Source: CAVQJU01 sp963754955 (lineage in GTDB: Bacteria; Acidobacteriota; Vicinamibacteria; Vicinamibacterales; CAVVIG01). From it: 64,000 bases of DNA. The stretch covers positions 1-64,000 of the forward strand of contig CAVWHY010000001.1 in NCBI GenBank assembly GCA_963754955.1, in the 5' to 3' direction. The notes under the pieces are model-generated. The model saw nothing but the letters and a program-made list of their open reading frames with translations, had not been told where the DNA came from and searched no databases. A program made the translations under genes and the position numbers. Shown here in pieces: positions 58,635 to 64,000 of the stretch (positions are counted from its first letter, which is position 1; each line of letters opens with the position of its first letter).

Positions 58635-59276
58635 CTATTCCGCGCTCAGCTTGGCGATATTCGCGCTCGCCGCCGCCGTGACCTGATCGATGGCCGCGTA
58701 CAGGTCCTTCGCCTGCGCGTTCAGTTTGTCCGCATCCGATTTCAGGCTCGTCGCCGACGCGGCATTCAAATCGTGACCGAGATACGTCACCTGGTCCTGC
58801 AGCGTCTTCATGATCGGCGAGTACATGTCAGCGGCGTTCTGACCGGTCTTCCGCAGATCGACGAAACGGTCCTGCGTGCGCTTCAGACGCTTCTGGCTGC
58901 GGTCTCGCAGCTCCGTACTCTGAATGGCAGCCGTCGAGGCTTCCCAGCTCTTGAACAGCTTGTCGGCGTCGACGTTCAGTTCCATGCTGCGAGTCGAGAC
59001 CTCCGCGCGTTTCTTCTCCGACGTCGCCATCTCCTTCTGCAACGATTTGTACGCGTCGCGACGATCTTTCACGTCCGGAGCGAGCACCGCGTTGTAGGCC
59101 GTCATCGTCTTCTGCAGCTGCTGCTTGGCATCGCTAATGGCTTCGACTTGAGACTTGGCGCGCTTGATCAATTGTTCGATCTGCTTGACGCCTTCGTCCT
59201 GCGCCTGCGCGGCGCCGGTCGCGGCGACGAACAGCACGGCGCTCGCAATCACTGTCGGGAAATGGCGTGGGCTCAT
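58635..59276 (-). CDS. DUF2959 periplasmic coiled-coil protein
   Basis: 213 residues. AAAGGAG precedes the ATG. The signal peptide MSPRHFPTVIASAVLFVAAT ends AAQAQ. The rest is a long helical bundle (QIEQLIKRAKSQVEAISDAK, then SEKKRAEVSTRSMELNVDAD), as in DUF2959. The biochemical role of the family is unknown. Intact; it marks the return to undamaged chromosome. Confidence 0.8.
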   Translation of the reverse strand: MSPRHFPTVIASAVLFVAATGAAQAQDEGVKQIEQLIKRAKSQVEAISDAKQQLQKTMTAYNAVLAPDVKDRRDAYKSLQKEMATSEKKRAEVSTRSMELNVDADKLFKSWEASTAAIQSTELRDRSQKRLKRTQDRFVDLRKTGQNAADMYSPIMKTLQDQVTYLGHDLNAASATSLKSDADKLNAQAKDLYAAIDQVTAAASANIAKLSAE

Positions 59277-59434
59277 GTCACAGCTCCTTTCGTCGGGTCG
59301 TTGATGGCCGCGAGGCTCTAACGCTACAGCGCCAGGTGGAGGTAATCAATGCCTGATACGTGCAGGACGACTGGCGGCAACGTCGCGTTCCGTGTTGTTG
59401 AGTTTCGATGCCTTCGCGGGGTACATTGAAGTCG

Positions 59435-59797
59435 ATGCCGATCACCGTTCAGCACGAGCGGGCCAACATCTATCGATTGGACGTGAGCGGACGGCTGTCG
59501 AAGCCGGAGTTCGATCGCAGCCAGGACGCGTTGGCGTCGGAAATCCGGCGCATCGGGCGGATCAGGCTGCTCTTCGTATTGTCGGACTTCGAAGGCTGGG
59601 AGCAGAATCCGAACTGGGGCGACCTCAGTTTCTATGTCGCCCACGGCGACTCGATCGATCGCATCGCCATCGTCGGCGATGAAAAGTGGCGAAACGAGAC
59701 GATGATGTTCGCGTCCGCGGATCTGCGCCGCGCGCCCGTGGAGTATTTCTCGGCGGAGAACGCCCTTGACAAGGCGCGCGCCTGGCTGGAGGCGTGA
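59435..59797 (+). CDS. SpoIIAA/STAS-like protein
   Basis: 120 residues from ATG 59,435. IYRLDVSGRLSKPEFDRSQD, then IRLLFVLSDFEGWEQNPNWG and RIAIVGDEKWRNETMMFA match the SpoIIAA-like (DUF3478) fold, a STAS relative that binds lipids or partner proteins. Soluble. Tail-to-tail with the barrel gene, 3 bases apart. Confidence 0.8.
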   Translation: MPITVQHERANIYRLDVSGRLSKPEFDRSQDALASEIRRIGRIRLLFVLSDFEGWEQNPNWGDLSFYVAHGDSIDRIAIVGDEKWRNETMMFASADLRRAPVEYFSAENALDKARAWLEA

Positions 59798-59800
59798 TCG

Positions 59801-60493
59801 TCAGAAGCGCAGGACAGGCCCGACGCTGAGTTCGAACTGCTGCGCCGCAGGTCCGGTGAGGACCACGATACACCCGCCCACGCCCACCACCCCACACGCC
59901 CAGGAGCTGACTTCCGGCGCAATCAGGATGGGGAGCCATTTCGCTTCGGCTCGGATCGCGAAGCGGGAGCCCACGAATTGTTTCAACCCTGCGCCGAGAC
60001 CGAACGAGAAGCGTGTGAAACCGTCGTGCGCCGCGGCCATGTGCGTGGCGCCGACGCTTCCTGTCAGAAACGATCGCAGCCCTTTGACTTCGGGAATGAC
60101 GAACTCGCGCGTGAAGTCGCCGTGGAACTGGTCCAGCGTGACGTCGCCGAGCGACGCGCCCACGAATCCGAGCGGCGCGTCGAACCGCAGCGTCGACGTC
60201 GACCGCGCCCATCGAAACTCGATCAGCGAGAGCTCGTCGAAGCGGACACCGGCAGAGAGGCCGTAGCTCGACGCGTCCTTCCAGCTGGCCTGAGTCTGCG
60301 GCGGCTGGTCCCCGCGCACATCGAAGGTCCCCCCGAACCTGATCCCGACGAACGGTGTAACTTCGACAGACTCGATCTGCACGTATTGCCCGCGCGCCGG
60401 CGCAGCGACGGTCACCAACACCAGCACGCTCTCGAGGGTCAGGACAGCCGTCCGCGCCCGCGACCGCACCGTATGCAGGAAATCGAACGGCAT
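59801..60493 (-). CDS. Outer-membrane beta-barrel protein
   Basis: 230 residues. The signal peptide ends VAAPARGQY. Alternating strands follow (VEVTPFVGIRFGG, SSYGLSAGVRFDELSLIEFR, FSFGLGAGLKQFVGSRFAIR, AEAKWLPIL), and the last strand FELSVGPVLRF ends in Phe, the Bam signal. It resembles the small OmpW/Opa-type 'outer membrane protein beta-barrel' families. The start was set at 60,493; an upstream in-frame ATG lies before the hydrophobic segment. Confidence 0.75.
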   Translation of the reverse strand: MPFDFLHTVRSRARTAVLTLESVLVLVTVAAPARGQYVQIESVEVTPFVGIRFGGTFDVRGDQPPQTQASWKDASSYGLSAGVRFDELSLIEFRWARSTSTLRFDAPLGFVGASLGDVTLDQFHGDFTREFVIPEVKGLRSFLTGSVGATHMAAAHDGFTRFSFGLGAGLKQFVGSRFAIRAEAKWLPILIAPEVSSWACGVVGVGGCIVVLTGPAAQQFELSVGPVLRF

Positions 60494-60639
60494 GCTGTTA
60501 GCGTACACCGTCGAGCTAACCGGTCGTGGCCACACAGCACGGAATTGCCACGAAATCAGCCTCGTGCCACAACCGTAATGGACGTTACGGTTTCGGAGCG
60601 GCCAGAAAACTGCGACCGATGGATATTGCTGCGTTGGTA

Positions 60640-61019
60640 CTAACGCAATTAGCCGACGCGCTTCGCGGTCACCTCAATTCGTTCCGTCAGCGGCCAACTA
60701 CTCGGCGCCGCAAATGGTGGCTGGCGACTTCAACGCCGACATGGACCAGATCGGCACGACGCTCGGAATGCTGCCCAACTTCGCTGATTCGTGGCCGATC
60801 GCGGGGTCCGGCCGCGGGTTCACCGCGACTCCCCCGAATCCGACGATGAAGCTGGATTACTGGTTCTCGGACGCCGGCGGCCGCGCGCAGCCGACGTCAA
60901 CGGCAGTGGTCACCACCACGGGAACGGCGTCGGATCACTATCCCGTCCGGACGACCTTCGCCATCCAGTCCGGTGGAGCGCCGGTCGTCGTCACGGGGCT
61001 GCGGATATCACCGCAGTAA
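60640..61019 (+). pseudogene. Endonuclease/exonuclease/phosphatase C-terminal fragment
   Basis: QLADALRGHLNSF, then after a shift near 60,690 QMVAGDFNADMDQIGTTLGM, KLDYWFSDAGG and GTASDHYPVRTTFAI. GDFNAD and SDHYPV are the metal-binding and catalytic motifs of the DNase I-like superfamily. The first two thirds are missing. Complete to the stop. Confidence 0.75.
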
Positions 61020-61034
61020 TGTGTCTCCCCCGAG

Positions 61035-61664
61035 CTAGTCGCCGCCGCTGCCCTTGAACTGATCGTCCTCGTCCGCAAAGAGGACGTTGAAGCTGGTCAG
61101 CGAGCCGTAGCAGCCGCTCACGTAGCTTTGCAGCTTCACTTTCGCCGAATCCGGCAAATCGGACGCGTTGACCTGCTGCTCGAGCGTCCTGAGCCGGTTG
61201 CGCAGCATGACGACCTTGTGGAAGAACGTCTCGATGGGCCACGTCTTTTCCTGGCCGGCGGTACCCGGGCGCAGCACCAGCGTCCCGCCGCGCCATTTGT
61301 CAGCCGGGACCACCGGGGAAATTCCGGTTTCCTCGCGGATGATCCGCCGCAGCAATACTTCCAAATCCGCAGGTGCCTCGCTGACGGGCATGGTTGATGT
61401 CCTCTCGCGCTCGCTGACGATGGGAAATGGCGCCCGGCTCGCAGGGGTTCGCCTGGGGTCGGACGCCGCCGGAGACGCCGCCGCCGGCCGCGGCAACGCG
61501 GATCCTCCGCGATAATTGTGCTCGCTATGGCAGTATCCGCAGACCACGCGAATGGGCACGCCGTCCGCGTCGACTGCAATAACCGTGTGGAGACGGTCGG
61601 CTTTGCACGCGCGGCACAGGTCTTCGAGCGACTCGCCGGCTCGATAAGCACGGGTCAATGGCAT
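61035..61664 (-). CDS. Hypothetical protein with N-terminal zinc knuckles (209 aa)
   Basis: LEDLCRACKADRLHTVIAVD, then VCGYCHSEHNYRGG give two CxxC pairs. A Pro/Ala linker follows, then a conserved helical domain (PADLEVLLRRIIREETGISP, ETFFHKVVMLRNRLRTLEQQ). Similar two-part proteins are widespread in Acidobacteriota, with no known function. Intact. Confidence 0.65.
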   Translation of the reverse strand: MPLTRAYRAGESLEDLCRACKADRLHTVIAVDADGVPIRVVCGYCHSEHNYRGGSALPRPAAASPAASDPRRTPASRAPFPIVSERERTSTMPVSEAPADLEVLLRRIIREETGISPVVPADKWRGGTLVLRPGTAGQEKTWPIETFFHKVVMLRNRLRTLEQQVNASDLPDSAKVKLQSYVSGCYGSLTSFNVLFADEDDQFKGSGGD

Positions 61665-61744
61665 CGCGGGAGTATTGTAGCGAACGGTCGGGTTGCGCGG
61701 TTCTTTACGGCAGAGATTGACCGGCCACTAATCGCCACATACAG

Positions 61745-61942
61745 TTGAGTTTCACGAATGGCCACACGGAAGCCGCGACGGCGCCGTTGTCGCCACGGAA
61801 AAAGAAGAAGCCGACTACGCCCCCTTGCCCTTCGTGCGGCAGCGTCGGGGTGATTCCCGTGAACACGTGCGCGCGATTCATGACCGCCTGGTTGTCCTGT
61901 GCGGTCTGCTATCACGTGTGGAGCGTGCTGAAGACGAAGTGA
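61745..61942 (+). CDS. Zinc-ribbon microprotein (65 aa)
   Basis: A basic run (LSPRKKKKPTTPP) precedes CPSCGSVGVIPVNTCARFMT, then AWLSCAVCYHVWSVLKTK: two CxxC knuckles. TTG start. It ends back-to-back with the next gene: TGA at 61,940-61,942 touches the complementary TAG at 61,943. The basic arm suggests nucleic-acid binding. Confidence 0.6.
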   Translation: MSFTNGHTEAATAPLSPRKKKKPTTPPCPSCGSVGVIPVNTCARFMTAWLSCAVCYHVWSVLKTK

Positions 61943-62740
61943 CTAGCACGACTCACTGCGGCACCGAGAGGCCAGCAGCCCGGTAGCCGTGCTCAGATCC
62001 AGATCGGCCACGAGCAGACCGTCATGGCCGTACGGCTGATAGCACTGCAGCGTCCCGTCAGGCCGGACGACCGCCGACGTCGTGGCCGAGCCCTCGCTGG
62101 CGCAGTTCACCGACGCGAAGTAGCACGTGTTCTCCGCTGCGCGACAGAGCATCGCTTTTTCGTGGAACGTGTTGGCGGGATCAGCGAACGTGACGGGGCG
62201 ATAGCTCCCGGGTTCGGCGACGTGCGCGTGCGGGTGGAACACGAGCTGCGCGCCGCGACGGACGGCCCAGCGCACCGTTTCCGGATAGCGCCAGCCTTCG
62301 TGGCAGATCACCACGCCGAACGTCAGCGGCCCCACCGTAAACACACGCCGACCGGTCCCCAGCGCGGGATAGATGTGTTCCTCCGAGGGATCGATCTGGC
62401 CCTTGTCCTGCCAGCCGGCGACGGTGCCGTCCGGATTGAACACGCAGGCGGCGATCTGGAGGCCGCGTTCGGTGACACGCTCCGTCCCCAGGACGACGGC
62501 GATGCGGGCCCGCCGTGCGGTATCTCCCGTCGCAGCCCACGCGCGCTCGAGGAACGCAGGATCGGGCGGCGGCGCGTCCCGGCCCGGCCATCGATAGCCG
62601 GGGACGAAACACTCGGGAAAGCAGATGACCAACGCGCCTCGACGGCCGGCTTCAGCGATTGCCGCCGTCGCGAGGCGGAGGGAGTCGTCCGGCGCCTGCG
62701 GAACACGGATGTTTGCGAGAGCGATGCGGACGTTGGCGAT
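61943..62740 (-). CDS. Carbon-nitrogen hydrolase (nitrilase superfamily)
   Basis: All three catalytic residues are present: Glu in CFPECFVPGYRWPG, Lys in WQDKGQIDPSEEHIYP and Cys in GVVICHEGWRYPE. The family N-terminus (VRIALANIRVPQAPDDSLRL) extends upstream of the first usable TTG (62,632). The only start that fits homology and an AGGAGG six bases away is ATC at 62,740. The substrate (nitrile or amide) cannot be inferred. 265 residues if this start is right. Confidence 0.8.
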   Translation of the reverse strand: MANVRIALANIRVPQAPDDSLRLATAAIAEAGRRGALVICFPECFVPGYRWPGRDAPPPDPAFLERAWAATGDTARRARIAVVLGTERVTERGLQIAACVFNPDGTVAGWQDKGQIDPSEEHIYPALGTGRRVFTVGPLTFGVVICHEGWRYPETVRWAVRRGAQLVFHPHAHVAEPGSYRPVTFADPANTFHEKAMLCRAAENTCYFASVNCASEGSATTSAVVRPDGTLQCYQPYGHDGLLVADLDLSTATGLLASRCRSESC

Positions 62741-62785
62741 GAGCGTCCTCCTCTTCGATCCCGGAGGTACACGATACTATCGCCT

Positions 62786-64000
62786 GTGCTTCAGAAACCG
62801 GCAGGCGGAATCCGATCGTCCATCGTCGCCCTGTGGGTCGCGCCGCTCGCGTTCTACCTTCTCGCGTTCTGCCTGCTGACTTACCCGCTGATCCTCAGCT
62901 TTCCCTCGCACTTCTTCGCCGACGCCGGGGACGGTCTTCAGAACGTCTGGAACCTCTGGTGGGTGCGGAAAGCGATCGTCGAACTGCACACCACGCCCTG
63001 GTTCACCACGTTCCTTCACTATCCGTCGGGTGTGTCGCTTCTCGGGCACACCCTGAATCCGTTCAACGGCTTCCTGGGCCTGCTGCTCCAGCCATTCCTC
63101 AGCCTCATCGCCACGCACAACGCCATCGTCGTCTTCTCGTTCGTCGTGGCGGGCCTGACGGCATTCAGGCTCGCACTCTACGTCACGGGATCGTACTGGG
63201 GCAGCATCGTCGCGGGGTATGTGTTCACGTTCTCCGAATATCACTTCGCGCACGCCGAGGGGCATCTCCAGCTGGTGGCGCTCGAGTGGATCCCGCTCTT
63301 CACGCTGTGCTGGCTCCGACTGGTCCTCGAGCCGAGCGCCCGGGCAGCGATCGCCGCATCCCTGGCTTTGCTGCTGGTCGCGCTCTGCGACTACTACTAC
63401 CTGTTTTACTGCGTGCTGGCGGGCGCTCTCATCGGCGCCTGGCACGTCTGGGGTGTTCGCGGCGCGCTGGTGGACTATATGCGCCGTGCCTGGCGGCCGA
63501 TGGCGGTGTTCGGCGGTGCGACGCTGGCGACCTCCGGGATCCTGCTGGCATCGCTGCTGCGCCTGAACGCGGCGGACCCGCTCGGCGGCGAGCACCAGGC
63601 CATCGCTTTCTCGCTCGATGCGCTCGCGCTGTTCATCCCCGGCGGGCACTGGCGCTTCGCCACTCTGACGAAGCCTTACTTCGACCGCCTGCCGGGCAAC
63701 ATCCACGAGAACAGCGTGCATCTCGGCCTCGCGGCGGTGCTGCTCTCAATCTATGTCTGGGCGCAGCGCGCACGGCTTCGCCCCAGGCATCCGTCGTTGT
63801 ACCTGTGGTTTGGCCTGATGCTGTTCTTTGCTGTGATGGCGCTCGGGCCGGTGCTGCACGTCGGCGGCCCAGCCATCTACGACGGCCCGATGCCCTACTC
63901 GGCGCTCGAAGCCGTTTTTCCTTCGCTGCGACTCTCCGGTGTGCCGGTCCGAATGGTGGTCATGGTCACGCTGGCGGCTTCCGTCATCGTGGCAATCGGC
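62786..64000 (+). CDS. Large polytopic membrane protein, partial
   Basis: 405 codons, open to the window end. Helices alternate with short loops (APLAFYLLAFCLLTYPLILS, then FADAGDGLQNVWNLWWVRKA and HYPSGVSLLGHTLNPFNGFL). The acidic DAGDGLQNVWNLWW loop after TM1 resembles the catalytic loop of GT-C fold glycosyltransferases or YfhO-like proteins. Start GTG at 62,786; an ATA at 62,774 has a better-placed GGAGG. Function is inferred only from topology. Confidence 0.7.
   Translation, partial: MLQKPAGGIRSSIVALWVAPLAFYLLAFCLLTYPLILSFPSHFFADAGDGLQNVWNLWWVRKAIVELHTTPWFTTFLHYPSGVSLLGHTLNPFNGFLGLLLQPFLSLIATHNAIVVFSFVVAGLTAFRLALYVTGSYWGSIVAGYVFTFSEYHFAHAEGHLQLVALEWIPLFTLCWLRLVLEPSARAAIAASLALLLVALCDYYYLFYCVLAGALIGAWHVWGVRGALVDYMRRAWRPMAVFGGATLATSGILLASLLRLNAADPLGGEHQAIAFSLDALALFIPGGHWRFATLTKPYFDRLPGNIHENSVHLGLAAVLLSIYVWAQRARLRPRHPSLYLWFGLMLFFAVMALGPVLHVGGPAIYDGPMPYSALEAVFPSLRLSGVPVRMVVMVTLAASVIVAIG

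Noticed and set aside
62777..63721. 314-residue minus-strand ORF rich in E, R and Q
   Set aside because: Shadow of the plus-strand membrane protein, whose helices are clear in the opposite frame. The ORF is highly charged and low in complexity.

Overview
The window joins two unlike genomes. Positions 1 to about 11,317 are very GC-rich, tightly packed and free of frameshifts, with an actinobacterial pyrimidine operon (pyrR-pyrB-pyrC-carA-carB-pyrK, all minus strand) behind a recognisable PyrR-binding RNA hairpin. They are followed by a PRC-barrel protein, a GNAT acetyltransferase, dodecin, a membrane acyltransferase-like protein and nusB. The style (TTG/GTG starts, ATGA overlaps, protein sequences) suggests a high-GC actinobacterium, possibly Intrasporangiaceae-like; that family guess rests on memory only. 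nusB is cut off inside its N-terminal coding region at about 11,317. The next base belongs to the middle of a PD40/TolB propeller gene of Acidobacteriota type. The simplest reading is a chimeric contig.

From 11.3 to 58.6 kb the content looks like Acidobacteriota (Vicinamibacteria-like): PD40 propellers of the kind fused to eukaryotic-type kinases, a carboxypeptidase-regulatory/TonB-dependent receptor, BACON repeats, a VWFA-related secreted protein, PEP-CTERM-like proteins and a vanadium-haloperoxidase homologue. This stretch is an island graveyard. Three 3' fragments of a tRNA-Glu(UUC) gene (15.9, 42.9 and 46.3 kb) each abut the 3' end of a large serine recombinase gene. A fourth recombinase (21.8-23.1 kb) has its end replaced by an IS481-type transposase fragment, and a fifth fragment is fused in frame to an ankyrin gene (27.5 kb). 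Between them recur the same small passenger families: zinc-ribbon microproteins (about eight), single-TM microproteins, a 'RASD..RMFCELRN' protein translationally coupled to one recombinase, and a roughly 100-residue 'MSDTSPRDQAALL' protein (three copies). Phage-like scraps, two IS630 elements, one IS21 with a 5-bp target duplication, an IS30, an IS256 scrap and an IS21 scrap are interspersed.

Frameshifts are frequent in recombinases, transposases, the receptor and two of the PD40 genes. They are absent from the haloperoxidase, BACON, VWFA, PEP-CTERM-like and ABC transporter genes, and only one lies near the end of the PD40 gene at 34.5 kb. Much of the damage therefore looks like decay, though indel errors in the read data cannot be excluded.

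From 58.6 kb to the end the genes are intact again: a DUF2959 periplasmic coiled-coil protein, a STAS-like protein, an outer-membrane barrel, an endonuclease fragment, two zinc-ribbon proteins, a carbon-nitrogen hydrolase and a large membrane protein running off the window.

The most unusual feature is the serial tRNA-Glu-linked recombinase array. In at least one copy the recombinase stop codon and last residues are supplied by the tRNA fragment itself, and each recombinase travels with a recurring set of undescribed microproteins.
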